The position numbers were made by a program, and so were the translations under genes. A stretch of DNA of 64,000 nucleotides from Pelagibacterium lentulum (GTDB taxonomy: Bacteria > Pseudomonadota > Alphaproteobacteria > Rhizobiales > Devosiaceae): contig NZ_RZMW01000009.1 in NCBI RefSeq assembly GCF_003992625.1, positions 1-64,000 of the forward strand, in the 5' to 3' direction. Positions 8,111 through 17,585 of this stretch are shown here, in pieces. Each line of letters begins with the position of its first letter. Position 1 is the first letter of the stretch. Below the pieces are notes generated by a model. It ran no database searches. It saw only the letters and a program-made list of their open reading frames with translations, and had not been told where the DNA came from.

Positions 8111-8475
8111 CGTTCCACACGCTGCGACGTTCCCCTCGATCAGGTCCTCAATCGCAGCGCCTTCGATCTCGATCGTATCCTCGAGATCGAGCCCGGTTTT
8201 CTGGATGGCGATCACGACCATGAGCATGACGACCACGTCACGAGCTTCTCGCTCGTGACAGAACAGCCCCTCGATGCGAGACGATTCCTGCCCCGGGTGC
8301 AGATGATCACGCGGCGTTTCGGGACGGACATCCTGCGCATGAAGGACATCCTCTCGTTCAAGGACGACGACGACCGCTTCGTAATTCAGGCTGTTCACAT
8401 GCTGCTGGAAGGCGACCACCAGCGCCCTTGGAAGGCCGTTCAAGGTTGCGCATCGAAAGAGCGCACCCTCGCATA
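8111..8475 (+). pseudogene. C-terminal remnant of a CobW/COG0523 GTPase (zinc chaperone type)
   Basis: One frame reads DVPLDQVLNRSAFDLDRILE, then a His/Asp-rich stretch DGDHDHEHDDHVTSFS, then PLDARRFLPRVQ and VHMLLEGDHQRPWKA, which is the C-terminal domain of COG0523 metallochaperones with its metal-binding histidines. The N-terminal GTPase (Walker A, CxCC) is absent and the final strand after RPWKA is lost by a frameshift. Likely a relic of a zinc-starvation gene. Confidence 0.7.
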
Positions 8476-8735
8476 GCCTCGCCCCAGCGCTCGCCTTTGA
8501 ACATGTCTTTGGGCAGCGGCAACGCCGCTCTCAACGGCAGACATAAAGGGCGCATTCCCGCCATACCAAGCCACAACGTATTCATGTGGCAATCATTCGA
8601 CCGGAAGCGATTCGAACTTTTTCGCCGCCGAACGCCGCCGTTTTTACGCTTTTCTGCGCGCGTGCCGGCCTCTACCAGATGCAAGGGCGTACGCTCGGCG
8701 ACTATAGCGTATTGTGGAGGGTAATCGGCGGTATT
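8476..8735. other. Intergenic stretch with no recognisable gene
   Basis: No reading frame here resembles a known family. It lies between the COG0523 relic and the 3' end of tRNA-Arg and may be eroded island DNA. Confidence 0.5.
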
Positions 8736-8812
<77 letters not shown>

Positions 8813-9149
8813 CCGGCGCCGCCTCGACAAATCAGGTGGCGCGAACAGGGCGGAACCTACTGTATGTGTGGAGGCGGCGCAAGCCACGATTTGGCGCAGA
8901 ACCGGTTCTCTCAGTGCAAAGTTCGGGATTATTTTCCGTGTCCTGGCCACCAAAAAAGCGCCTCTGTAAAGTTACAGCCAAAACTAATGGTCAGCATTAC
9001 TGACAGAGAAAATTCGTACGCCCCAAGCTATCCGCACTCTAAGACCAACGCCCTTTGCAGAACACTCGACAAGAGCAGTAACGCCGCATTGCTTGATCTC
9101 CTCAATCTTTTGAAGGTCATGCGGCGGTCATCAGGGTCGAAGCTTAAGA
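8813..9149. other. Intergenic stretch upstream of tRNA-Arg, no gene seen
   Basis: This holds the promoter side of the minus-strand tRNA. Open frames crossing it also cross the tRNA and are not believable. No repeat or hairpin stands out. Confidence 0.5.
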
Positions 9150-9617
9150 TCAGCGCCGCTCAATTAGTTTCGCTCGCCGAATATCTTTTTCGCGCCCGCA
9201 TAGACGGAAAATATTCGCTAGCCGCTCAAGGCTCGGCACGAATACCCGCTGTGCGCCGACTTGAATGCCTTGGGTTTCGCTACAATCCACTGCAACCCAA
9301 CCAGACTTGCCCCGGACTTGGAATCCTCCAAGAAGTTCAACGGGAACAGGGCCGAGGTCAGGCCTCAGAAGCACATCTGAGCGAAATCGATCGGATCGTT
9401 CATCGGCGTGGTTCTTCCATGAAAACATCGCACTCAGACGCAACGCTGCACGATGTGGCAGGACAACATCAATATCCTTGATCGGGCCGCAATCGATACC
9501 ATGCAGGGCAACAGCTGCGCCACCAAACACCATCCATGGCTCTTCAAGCTGGGTAAGGCGTTGGGCCATGCCCTCCAGCGTTTCGGCAAAGTCATCGTCG
9601 CTGTAGTTTCGTGTCAT
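9150..9617 (-). CDS. Small nucleotidyltransferase-fold protein
   Basis: The 155-residue product has the pattern [12 protein letters not shown] followed by IKDIDVVLP: the GG and DxD signature of the minimal nucleotidyltransferase superfamily, including AbiEii/MNT-type toxins and antibiotic-modifying enzymes. The ending ([26 protein letters not shown]) resembles the helical tail of these proteins. The third catalytic aspartate may be within VPVELLGGF, where a glutamate stands. No HEPN or AbiEi partner is adjacent, so a toxin-antitoxin role is unsupported. Start ATG at 9617. Confidence 0.65.
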   Translation of the reverse strand: MTRNYSDDDFAETLEGMAQRLTQLEEPWMVFGGAAVALHGIDCGPIKDIDVVLPHRAALRLSAMFSWKNHADERSDRFRSDVLLRPDLGPVPVELLGGFQVRGKSGWVAVDCSETQGIQVGAQRVFVPSLERLANIFRLCGREKDIRRAKLIERR

Positions 9618-9826
9618 GCGGCATTCCTAATCCTCCGCTCAAGGAGAGGGAGATTGTGCGGCACCATTCTTGGGGGCGAAACCGCTTGAGATGTAGCCAA
9701 GCCAAGACCTTCATCATCATTCTTTTTCATCTGTATTTTTTCTTAGCCTCACATTCAAACAAAAGTAATATGTTGTTAGAATTTGAAGTACAAATTTATA
9801 GAGCAAAGCAAATATAGGGCGGGAAA

Positions 9827-10888
9827 TTGTTTATCGCGACCGATAACATGGCGAAAGGCAGCGCCCTGGCGCGGAAACTTGGTCCGCTGAACGATTTCCA
9901 TGTCGTTCAAATCGAGCACCTGCCGGCAGCGAGCCCTCGCCAGCGCGTTCTCGTCTGCGACTTCGACCCGACAAACAAAACGCTGGTCGAGTTGGCCCAG
10001 CCGGCGATAGATACCTACCGCAGGGCAGACGTTCCGATCATTTTTCTGCTGACGCCGGGCTCGTTCCACGAAACCACACAAGCCTATGCACTGGGCGCCG
10101 ATATCATTGTACCACGCACACGCGCCCATGAGTTGCTTGTTCCCACTATCGCACGGATCATCGCATCGTCGGTGACACGCGCCGTCGACGACACGCTCAC
10201 GACACTGGAAAAGACATTTGCCGCCGCAGCAAATGGGCAGGCCCTCGTGCCTGCACGGATCATCGAAAGCTCGGGCATCATGCTCGAAGCGATCGAGGCA
10301 ACCGGGATTTCCAACTGGCTGAACCAGAGCTGGTCGATCGATGAAGCAACGACCCAGCATTGCCTGCTGGTCGCAGGGTTTAGTGCAGCTTTTGCCATCT
10401 ATCTCGGGTTTTCAAGCGCAGACCGGCTGGACCTGACACATGCAGCGATGCTTCACGATGTCGGAAAGGCGAAAGTACCGCCCGACATTCTGAACAAGCC
10501 TGGACGCTTCGACAAGCGCGAGCTTGTCATCATGCAGCAACACCCCATTTTGGGGTGGGACCTGCTCAATGCGCAAAAATATGAGGGAAAACGGCTGCTC
10601 GATGCTGTCCTGCACCATCATGAATATCTCGATGGCACCGGATATCCCGACGGGCTGCGCGGCAACAAGATTTCCGACTTCGTGCGCATCATCACGATCT
10701 GCGATATTTTTGGCGCGTTGCTGGAAAAGCGGCCCTACAAATCCGCTCATACCCCTGAGACCGCGCTCGACATTATGTTCAAGATGGGCACCAAACTGGA
10801 CCCGGACCTGCTGCGGGCCTTTGCCAGATTTGTCGATGCACGGGTGCTGCCAGGCTTTAATGGCCCGGCTAGATTTCAAAGCGCCTGA
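9827..10888 (+). CDS. HD-GYP domain protein with degenerate receiver-like N-terminus
   Basis: HD-GYP proteins hydrolyse cyclic di-GMP. Residues 200-350 hold the metal-binding HDVGK and the signature HHHEYLDGTGYPDGLRG. Residues 1-110 resemble a response-regulator fold (RVLVCDFDP, VPIIFLLTPGSFHETTQAYALGADIIVPR), but the phosphoacceptor aspartate is not where expected, so phosphorylation control is doubtful. Start is TTG at 9827, supported by GGGCGGG just before it; the next methionine would cut into the first strand. It ends two bases before a convergent PilZ gene, linking both to c-di-GMP signalling. Confidence 0.85.
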   Translation: MFIATDNMAKGSALARKLGPLNDFHVVQIEHLPAASPRQRVLVCDFDPTNKTLVELAQPAIDTYRRADVPIIFLLTPGSFHETTQAYALGADIIVPRTRAHELLVPTIARIIASSVTRAVDDTLTTLEKTFAAAANGQALVPARIIESSGIMLEAIEATGISNWLNQSWSIDEATTQHCLLVAGFSAAFAIYLGFSSADRLDLTHAAMLHDVGKAKVPPDILNKPGRFDKRELVIMQQHPILGWDLLNAQKYEGKRLLDAVLHHHEYLDGTGYPDGLRGNKISDFVRIITICDIFGALLEKRPYKSAHTPETALDIMFKMGTKLDPDLLRAFARFVDARVLPGFNGPARFQSA

Positions 10889-10890
10889 AA

Positions 10891-11523
10891 TCAGGCCGTG
10901 CGCCAAGGCCGCAAGCTGGCCTTGAGTTCATCAAGTGGATGGGGTTCGTCAAACGCGATGCCAACCCCGCCGTCGAAATGCCGGGCCACAACACCGTCGT
11001 AACCGGCAATGACGAGCCTGCTGCCGATGGCAGGGCGCAAGCCGGTGAGAAGTGCGACGCCCGAGCAGGACAGATCATAAACAGTGACAACGCTCTCACC
11101 GTCGGGCGTCTTGAGCTTTATCTGATAGGGCGGCGTCAGGTGGCGCGGATGCCGCCGGTTGTTGTGGGCGTCACGCTTGTAATAGCGCTTGAGCCAATCG
11201 AGCCGGGGCATAAGCTCGTTGATCTTATCCGGTGACAGTGTGATGGCGGCCACAAACCCGTTGGATAGCAGCTTGTTGACCCTGCCCGAACACAGCCCAA
11301 GGCCTGGGATATTGAGATAAACGCTGTCGCCTTGCTCGGGTAAAATGTCCGCTTCGATCACCATTCGGTCAAGCGCGATGGAACGGGTGCGACACGGATG
11401 AACCTTGGCGGGCGCATCATCGCTTTGCTTGCGGGCAATCGAATAACTGGCTGCAAGCGTGGCAAACACCCGCAGCCCGCCTTCGATGGTTTCGCTTGGC
11501 TTGACCTGCGTATTCGCTTGCAT
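10891..11523 (-). CDS. PilZ domain protein, likely c-di-GMP receptor
   Basis: The C-terminal 95 residues contain the PilZ signature: RRHPRHLTPPYQI (RxxxR) and VYDLSCSGVALL (the D/NxSxxG part). An N-terminal region, from about residue 40, looks like a second beta-barrel of the same fold (LNIPGLGLCSGRVNKLLSNG). I chose the ATG at 11523 because GAGAGGGG precedes it; in-frame ATG at 11550 and TTG at 11565 lack one. PilZ proteins read out c-di-GMP to control motility, adhesion or polysaccharide. The convergent neighbour is an HD-GYP phosphodiesterase. Confidence 0.8.
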   Translation of the reverse strand: MQANTQVKPSETIEGGLRVFATLAASYSIARKQSDDAPAKVHPCRTRSIALDRMVIEADILPEQGDSVYLNIPGLGLCSGRVNKLLSNGFVAAITLSPDKINELMPRLDWLKRYYKRDAHNNRRHPRHLTPPYQIKLKTPDGESVVTVYDLSCSGVALLTGLRPAIGSRLVIAGYDGVVARHFDGGVGIAFDEPHPLDELKASLRPWRTA

Positions 11524-11828
11524 TGCAAACGCCCCTCTCAATACAGCCATTGCTTCTATACGCAATAATGCGCAGCAGGATCCTAATTTTGGTTAAATAA
11601 TCGGTGGCGCGATAACTTCAATTGCAGCAATGGCAATTATTCCGGGTGCGGACAACATAAATAATACTTGTTCGAAGCGGTAGCCCGTAACCCCATTTTA
11701 ATGCCTCGTTAGGTATGATCGGCCATCATGGACGCGGTGAGTTTCAGACTTTTTCTTGCGTGAAATGGCGCATGCCGGGGGGCATGGCTCTTTCTCCAGG
11801 CAATTGGCAACGCGATTGGATATGCGCC

Positions 11829-13448
11829 ATGACACACGATGCGGCAGCTTCATTTTCTCAGCTTCAGACGCGACTCGACTTTATCGGGCTCGATGCTGCA
11901 GCCGTTTCCCGACTGCAGAAAATTCAAAAACAGGTGGACTTGCATCTGCCAAAGGCGCTGGACCGGTTTTACGACAAGATCGCGACCGTGCCCGACGTCG
12001 CACGATTTTTCTCCGGCAAAGAGCAGATGAACCGTGCCCAAGGGCGGCAGGTCGGACATTGGAAGGCGATTGCTTCAGGCAAGTTCGACTCCGACTATCT
12101 TGCGGCCAGCACCAAGGTCGGGCTGCGCCATGCGCAGATCGGGCTGGAACCGCGCTGGTATATCGGTGGCTATGGGGTAATTGTCGAAACACTGGTCAAG
12201 AATGTCGTGCATGACTATATGGCCGAGCAATTGAGCCAAATGCGCAAGCTCAAGTATGATGACGTGATGGCCCAAGTCGACATCATGGCGGGCGCGATCG
12301 TCGAAATCATCAGGGCCATCATGATCGACATCGATATTGCGGTCTCCACCTATTTCGACAAACTGACTGCGGAAGCTGAGCGGGTAGAAAAAGAGAACGC
12401 GGAGCGGATCAATCGCGCCGTGACGCTGACCGGCGATGCGCTGCGCGCTTACGCCAATGGCGATCTGACCGTGAGAATCGATGAGCAATTCGAGCCCCAA
12501 TTCCAGCAAATCAAGGATGACACCAACGCCGTCGGCGACAAGCTGAGCGAAATCGTCGGGCAGTTGCGGGTGACGTCAAATGCTCTCAAGACCGCAACCT
12601 CTGAAATCCTGTCGGGTGCCAACGATCTTTCCGAGCGCACGACCAAACAGGCGGCAACGATTGAGGAAACTTCGGCTGCCATGGAGCAGTTGGCCCAGAC
12701 GGTGATGAGCAATGCCAAAAATGCCGAGGGCGCCAGCATCAAGGCTCAGGCAGCATCTCGCACAGCCGAGGATGGTGGCCGGGTAATGACGGAAACAACC
12801 GCTGCAATGGAACGAATTACGACATCCTCGTCCAAGGTTTCCGACATTATCGGGCTGATCGACAACATTGCCTTTCAGACCAACCTGCTCGCACTCAACG
12901 CTTCTGTGGAAGCGGCGCGCGCCGGTGAAGCGGGCAAGGGGTTTGCCGTTGTCGCCATAGAAGTGCGGCGGTTGGCGCAATCTGCCGCGCAGGCTTCCCA
13001 GGAGGTCAAGGCGCTGGTCGAGCAATCCAATACAGAGGTTGAAACAGGTTCAAAGCTGGTGGCGGACGCATCGTCGAAACTGGTGACGCTGCTCGAGGCG
13101 GTCAAGGAAAACGCGCAACTGCTGGAAACAATCGCGCAGGACAGCAAGGGGCAGGCCTCCTCGATTGAGGAGATCAATGCCGCCGTGCGCCAGATGGACG
13201 AGATGACCCAGCACAATGCCGCCCTGGTGGAAGAAACAAACGCGGCCATCGAACAGACTGAAAATCAGGCCAATCAACTCGATTCCATTGTTGAAATTTT
13301 CGTTCTGGAGAAGGGTTATGGCGGACAATCGGGGACGCGTACGCTACCAGGCCGCCCTACTCTTGTCGCCTCGCAGCCCGCGCCTTCGCGACCGGCTGCA
13401 ACAATGGGCAATGCCGCCCCTGTCAGTCGCGACTGGGACGAGTTCTAG
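11829..13448 (+). CDS. Globin-coupled methyl-accepting chemotaxis protein (HemAT-like)
   Basis: A soluble aerotaxis-type receptor. Residues about 10-175 are a protoglobin: [19 protein letters not shown], then [11 protein letters not shown], and [19 protein letters not shown] whose histidine is the probable proximal haem ligand. No transmembrane segment follows; a HAMP-like linker leads to the signalling domain with hairpin [20 protein letters not shown] and [16 protein letters not shown]. The start is placed at the ATG at 11829; earlier in-frame ATGs add unrelated residues. Methylation sites lie in the flanking helices rich in EE/QQ pairs. It probably senses oxygen or another gas and signals to CheA. 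Confidence 0.88.
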   Translation: MTHDAAASFSQLQTRLDFIGLDAAAVSRLQKIQKQVDLHLPKALDRFYDKIATVPDVARFFSGKEQMNRAQGRQVGHWKAIASGKFDSDYLAASTKVGLRHAQIGLEPRWYIGGYGVIVETLVKNVVHDYMAEQLSQMRKLKYDDVMAQVDIMAGAIVEIIRAIMIDIDIAVSTYFDKLTAEAERVEKENAERINRAVTLTGDALRAYANGDLTVRIDEQFEPQFQQIKDDTNAVGDKLSEIVGQLRVTSNALKTATSEILSGANDLSERTTKQAATIEETSAAMEQLAQTVMSNAKNAEGASIKAQAASRTAEDGGRVMTETTAAMERITTSSSKVSDIIGLIDNIAFQTNLLALNASVEAARAGEAGKGFAVVAIEVRRLAQSAAQASQEVKALVEQSNTEVETGSKLVADASSKLVTLLEAVKENAQLLETIAQDSKGQASSIEEINAAVRQMDEMTQHNAALVEETNAAIEQTENQANQLDSIVEIFVLEKGYGGQSGTRTLPGRPTLVASQPAPSRPAATMGNAAPVSRDWDEF

Positions 13449-13513
13449 AAACAACCGTGGCGGGCGCCCATACTTGGCGCTCACCATGAGCCACACTTGA
13501 ACCTTCAGAAGAA

Positions 13514-13587
13514 TGGAGCGGGTGAAGGGAATCGAACCCTCGTCGTCAGCTTGGGAAGCTGCTGCTCTACCATTGAGCTACACCCGC
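13514..13587 (-). tRNA. tRNA-Gly (anticodon CCC)
   Basis: Minus strand: acceptor GCGGGTG/CACCCGC, D arm GCTC..GAGC, anticodon loop TTCCCAA giving anticodon CCC (codon GGG), T arm with GGTTCGATTCC, discriminator T and encoded CCA at 13516-13514. Confidence 0.93.
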
Positions 13588-13990
13588 CTGACGCCAACTC
13601 GATTTGAAAGCGGCACCTTGGCCTCGCGACGCGCGAGACGCCATATCTGGTTCAAATTTATGCTTGCGTCAAGCCGGGTAGCGGGCGCGGCGATCCGTCA
13701 CAATTGCGAGACGTCAACGACAATATTTTCCAGTATTATTACCGGTTCCTGAATGCTTTTCATGCAGAAATTTTGACCAAAATGCGGCCAAGGAAATTTC
13801 CATAGCCCATCCTGCCGGTTGAATTATCGAATCTTTGCCCTTATTATCGCTACACATGCCATTGATTACCGATTCACAGATCGCATTGTCATTGCGACTG
13901 CTTCTGTTTGCATTGGTATGTCATAAATATATTTTGAACTATTTATGAGACATCTACTGTATACCTTTCACAGAAACAGTAAGGGAGCAT
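13588..13990. other. Control region upstream of the first betaine-type ABC operon
   Basis: About 400 bases without a gene, AT-rich toward its right end. It contains the inverted repeat listed separately at 13921-13948. I could not settle on a single promoter. Confidence 0.5.
13921..13948. promoter_or_regulatory. Inverted repeat, candidate operator of the betaine-type operon
   Basis: TCATAAATA (13921-13929) and TATTTATGA (13940-13948) are perfect reverse complements with 10 bases between. The site is 42 bases before the ATP-binding protein start, where a regulator or promoter would sit. Confidence 0.5.
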
Positions 13991-15247
13991 ATGCAAGCCA
14001 AGTTATCGGTGAAAAACGTCTTCAAGATCTTTGGAGACAAAACTGACGAAGCGCTGTCGCGCCTCGAGCAGGGAGAATCAAAGGAACAGATTTTTGAAGC
14101 CACCGGCGCAACTGTCGGCGTAAGGGATGCAAATTTCGATGTCGACGAAGGCGAAATCTTCGTCGTCATGGGACTTTCAGGTTCCGGAAAATCGACACTT
14201 GTGCGTATGCTCAACGGGCTTATCCCGCCCACTTCAGGAGAAGTGCTGATCGATGGCGAGGATATAGCCGACTGCAAGAAGGACGTTCTGCGGCGCATCC
14301 GGCGTGAAAAAGTCGCCATGGTGTTCCAGCATTTTGCCCTGTTCCCCCATTGGACCGTGGCCGAGAACGCCGCATACGGCCTCAAGGTCAAAGGCGTGCC
14401 GGCGGCAGAGCGGCGCGAGCGCGCTATCGCCGCGCTCGAAAAGGTCGGGCTGGGATCGCGCGCCGATAGCTTGCCATCGGAGTTGTCCGGCGGCATGCAG
14501 CAGCGTGTCGGGCTGGCCCGCGGTCTTGCAACCGATCCGCAAATCCTTTTGATGGATGAGCCATTTGGCGCGCTCGACCCGTTGATCCGGCGCGAGATGC
14601 AGGACGAACTGGTTGTCCTGCAAAAAGAACTCAAGAAAACCATCGTTTTCATCACCCACGATCTTAACGAGGCACTGCTTTTAGGCGACCGGATCGCCAT
14701 TATGCAGGACGGACGCTTCGTGCAGGTGGGCACGGCTCAGGAAATCGTTTCCGCACCTGCGGACGATTACGTTGCGGCCTTTGTTGCCGATATCGATCGC
14801 GGGCGGGTGTTTACGGCCGAGGACGTTTCCAACGCTGCAGAAGCTGTGACATTGGGCGAGGCCAGCGCGGAAGACGCCATGCGGGCGATGGAAGACCTCA
14901 ATCGGCACGCGCTTTATGTGGTGGATGGCGCCAACAGAGTGGCCGGGGTCGTGACCTATCAGGACCTTGCCGCGGCAACGCTGGACAATGGCGCACCCAA
15001 TCCCATCCTCGAAGACGTGATGCTGACCGAGTATCCCACTGTCGACGCCGATGTGCAGCTCTATGACCTCTATGGGGCCGCAAGCGCCGGACTGCCCATT
15101 GCCGTGACGGACGACAAAGACCGGCTGGTGGGCGTTGTCGAACCCGAAGCGGTGTTTGCCCAGCTTTCGGGCGAGAATGGTGAGCAAGACGCTGTGCCTC
15201 CTCCATCGGTCGAGGATGAAAAAATCAAGGAGGGCGCCCATGTTTAG
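13991..15247 (+). CDS. proV: Glycine betaine/proline-type ABC transporter, ATP-binding protein with CBS domains
   Basis: The energising subunit of an OpuA/ProU-type osmoprotectant importer. Walker A GLSGSGKST is at residues 61-69, the signature LSGGMQQRVG near 165 and Walker B LLMDEP near 187; a pair of CBS domains fills residues 280-390, as in OpuAA, where they sense ionic strength. Length 418 is normal for this subtype. AAGGGA precedes the ATG at 13991. The permease start overlaps its stop by eight bases, so the proteins are translationally coupled. The precise substrate (betaine, choline, proline) cannot be fixed from the sequence. Confidence 0.85.
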   Translation: MQAKLSVKNVFKIFGDKTDEALSRLEQGESKEQIFEATGATVGVRDANFDVDEGEIFVVMGLSGSGKSTLVRMLNGLIPPTSGEVLIDGEDIADCKKDVLRRIRREKVAMVFQHFALFPHWTVAENAAYGLKVKGVPAAERRERAIAALEKVGLGSRADSLPSELSGGMQQRVGLARGLATDPQILLMDEPFGALDPLIRREMQDELVVLQKELKKTIVFITHDLNEALLLGDRIAIMQDGRFVQVGTAQEIVSAPADDYVAAFVADIDRGRVFTAEDVSNAAEAVTLGEASAEDAMRAMEDLNRHALYVVDGANRVAGVVTYQDLAAATLDNGAPNPILEDVMLTEYPTVDADVQLYDLYGAASAGLPIAVTDDKDRLVGVVEPEAVFAQLSGENGEQDAVPPPSVEDEKIKEGAHV

Positions 15248-16172
15248 CCCCGGCGACCTTATGACCATCCCGTTCGATAGCTGGATCAACGATTTCGTGC
15301 GCGGCTGGCTGGTACCCAATTTCCGTCCTGCCTTTCGGGCGGCGCAGGTACCGATCACCATGACGCTCAATGGACTGAACGGATTTTTCCTCTGGATGCC
15401 GATGCTGATAACCACCGCCGCCTTTGCGCTGGCGGCATGGCGCTATGCTGGACGCGGCATTGCGATTTTCACGCTGCTCGGTTTTGCCTTTATCGACATG
15501 ATCGGGCTTTGGCCCCAGACCATGACGACGCTTGCCATGATCGTGACCTCGGTGCTGTTTTGCGCCGTGATTGGCATACCGCTGGGCATTCTGGCGGCGC
15601 GCAGCGACCGGCTCTGGTCCGTAACGCGGCCGGTGCTCGATATCATGCAAACAATCCCATCATTCGTTTATCTGGTGCCGATCGTAATGCTGTTCGGCGT
15701 CGGGATGACGCCGGGGATCATTGCGACCATCATCTTTGCCCTGCCGCCTATCGTGCGGCTGACCAATCTGGGTATCCGCAATGTACGCGGCGATCTGATC
15801 GAAGCGAGCCACGCTTTCGGTTCGACCGGCTGGCAGATGCTGTGGGACGTGCAGTTCCCGCTGGCGCTGCGGACCATCATGGCCGGGCTGAACCAGACCC
15901 TGATGCTGGCGCTTTCTATGGTCGTGATCGCCGCGCTTATCGGCGCGGGCGGGCTTGGCCTTGTGGTCAACACCGGACTGGGGCGCCTGGATGTGGGCGG
16001 CGCGACAGCCGGGGGCGTGGGAATCGTAATCCTTGCTATTGTTCTGGACCGCATCACCCAAGGGATGGGCGAGCAAAACAATGTTCAGACCGTCTCGCTG
16101 CGCCAGGCCGTCATCAATCTTTTCCGCCTCAGAGGACCCGAACCTCAGGGCGAACCCGGAAAGGCGGGCTAA
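15240..16172 (+). CDS. proW: Glycine betaine/proline-type ABC transporter permease
   Basis: A 310-residue ProW-type inner membrane permease. The binding-protein-dependent transport domain covers about residues 100-290, with the EAA-like loop EASHAFGSTGWQMLWDVQFPL that contacts the ATPase, preceded by PVLDIMQTIPSFVYLVPIV, highly typical of this family. The ATG at 15240 lies inside the end of the ATPase gene and follows AAGGAGGG; it is the only start with such support. A 112-base gap leads to the binding protein. Confidence 0.85.
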   Translation: MFSPGDLMTIPFDSWINDFVRGWLVPNFRPAFRAAQVPITMTLNGLNGFFLWMPMLITTAAFALAAWRYAGRGIAIFTLLGFAFIDMIGLWPQTMTTLAMIVTSVLFCAVIGIPLGILAARSDRLWSVTRPVLDIMQTIPSFVYLVPIVMLFGVGMTPGIIATIIFALPPIVRLTNLGIRNVRGDLIEASHAFGSTGWQMLWDVQFPLALRTIMAGLNQTLMLALSMVVIAALIGAGGLGLVVNTGLGRLDVGGATAGGVGIVILAIVLDRITQGMGEQNNVQTVSLRQAVINLFRLRGPEPQGEPGKAG

Positions 16173-16284
16173 ACACGGCCCGCCTCATCCAAGGCCCGGG
16201 CGGCGATGTCGCCCCAAGCCTTTCGCATGGCAGGCCCGCTTTCCTGCCTTACCTGTCCAAAACAAAAAAGGAGACGTAACCATC

Positions 16285-17310
16285 ATGTTCAGTCTCAAAT
16301 CCTCCCTTACTGCTATTGGTGCTGCTGCCCTTCTGAGCGCCAGCCCTGTTGCCACTGCGCTTGCGCAGGACAATCCCGGCGAGGGTGTCGAACTCATCAT
16401 GGCGCAACCTACCTGGGATACAGGTTGGTTCCACACCGAGATCTATAAGCAACTCATTGAAGAGCTTGGCTACACGGTTGGCGAAACCCTGACACTCGAT
16501 AACCCGGCCTTTTACCAGTCAGTTGCCTTTGGCGATGTTACGCTTTGGGTCGATGGCTGGTTCCCACTGCACAACACCTATCGCGAGATTTTTGAAGATG
16601 GCGCGGAGATCGTTGGGGCCGTTGCCGAAGGCGGCGCTCTCGAAGGCTATCTGGTGGATCGCGCCTCCGCCGAGGAATTCGGCATCACCTCGCTGGCCGA
16701 TTTCCAGCGCGATGAGGTCAAGGCCGCTTTCGATCGTTCCGGCGATGGTCTTGCCGATCTTGTTGCCTGCCCGCCGGGCTGGGGCTGCGAGATCAACATC
16801 GAGCATCACCTCGACGCCTATGACCTGCGCGATCACGTCAACCCGATCAAGGCCGGTTATTCGGCTTCAATGGCTGACGCCGTTGCCGCCTATGAAGGCG
16901 GGGAATCGATCTTCTTTTACACCTGGACCCCAAACTGGACCGTCAATGAACTGGTCCCGGGCGAAGATGTTGTGTGGATCGAGGTGCCGGAAGTCAACCT
17001 TCCCGAAGATCTGATGGATCTTGCCGACGCCGCCACCATGGAAGGCGTTGAAGGTTGCGTTTCCGATCCCTGCACGCTCGGCTTCCCGGCCAATGACATC
17101 GTGGCCGTCGCCAATAGCGCGTTCCTCGATGACAATCCGGCCGTCCGCACCCTGCTTGAAGAAGTCAGCGTGCCGCTTGCAGACATTTTCGCGCAGAACG
17201 CAGCGATGAACGAAGGCGACGGCGACATCGTTGCACAGGCTTCGGAGTGGATTGAAACCAACCGCGCCGATGTCGACGGTTGGCTCGAAGCTGCACGCGC
17301 CGCACAGTAA
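16285..17310 (+). CDS. proX: Glycine betaine/proline-type ABC transporter substrate-binding protein
   Basis: A 341-residue OpuAC-family periplasmic protein. Residues 1-27 form a Sec signal peptide ending ATALAQ. The mature part shows the tryptophan-rich ligand box expected for quaternary amines (QPTWDTGWFH, TLWVDGWFP, YTWTPNWT) and a disulfide-prone CPPGWGCE. AAAGGAG stands 11 bases before the ATG at 16285. The gene closes the ATPase-permease-binding protein operon and is followed by a strong terminator. Confidence 0.85.
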   Translation: MFSLKSSLTAIGAAALLSASPVATALAQDNPGEGVELIMAQPTWDTGWFHTEIYKQLIEELGYTVGETLTLDNPAFYQSVAFGDVTLWVDGWFPLHNTYREIFEDGAEIVGAVAEGGALEGYLVDRASAEEFGITSLADFQRDEVKAAFDRSGDGLADLVACPPGWGCEINIEHHLDAYDLRDHVNPIKAGYSASMADAVAAYEGGESIFFYTWTPNWTVNELVPGEDVVWIEVPEVNLPEDLMDLADAATMEGVEGCVSDPCTLGFPANDIVAVANSAFLDDNPAVRTLLEEVSVPLADIFAQNAAMNEGDGDIVAQASEWIETNRADVDGWLEAARAAQ

Positions 17311-17335
17311 GTCTGGCGCAATAGCGACAAACGGA

Positions 17336-17364
17336 AAGGCCGGGTGATAGACCCGGCCTTTTTT
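17336..17364 (+). terminator. Rho-independent terminator of the first betaine-type operon
   Basis: AAGGCCGGGT and ACCCGGCCTT form a perfect 10-bp stem over a five-base loop, followed by TTTT, 25 bases after the binding-protein stop. Confidence 0.92.
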
Positions 17365-17585
17365 GCGCTATTCACAGCAAATTGTAGCCTAATTTTGGAT
17401 TGTTTGAATATTTCAACAATTTTAATTTTGCCTTTCAATAATCATATAAAAATCAAGTTTATATATTGATGTATTCTTCCTGAGTGAAATATTCTTGTGA
17501 TATTTATCAAATATTGGCAAATTTGACACTCTATGAGCCGATTGGTAGGATTAAATCAATCAACGAATAAGCAGGAGGCATGCAT
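17365..17585 (+). promoter_or_regulatory. AT-rich control region of the second betaine-type operon
   Basis: About 220 bases far more AT-rich than the surroundings, with short dyads such as TTGAATATTTCAA (about 17404) and repeated GAAATATT-like words. It separates the terminator of the first operon from a binding-protein gene with GCAGGAGG, so it should contain an independent promoter. Confidence 0.5.

Noticed and set aside
1-8735. Direct repeat of the tRNA-Arg 3' end as attL
   Set aside because: I found no second copy of CACCCGACACGATTCG within the window; it could lie to the left.
9150-9617. AbiE-type toxin-antitoxin system
   Set aside because: The nucleotidyltransferase has no AbiEi, HEPN or other antitoxin partner beside it.
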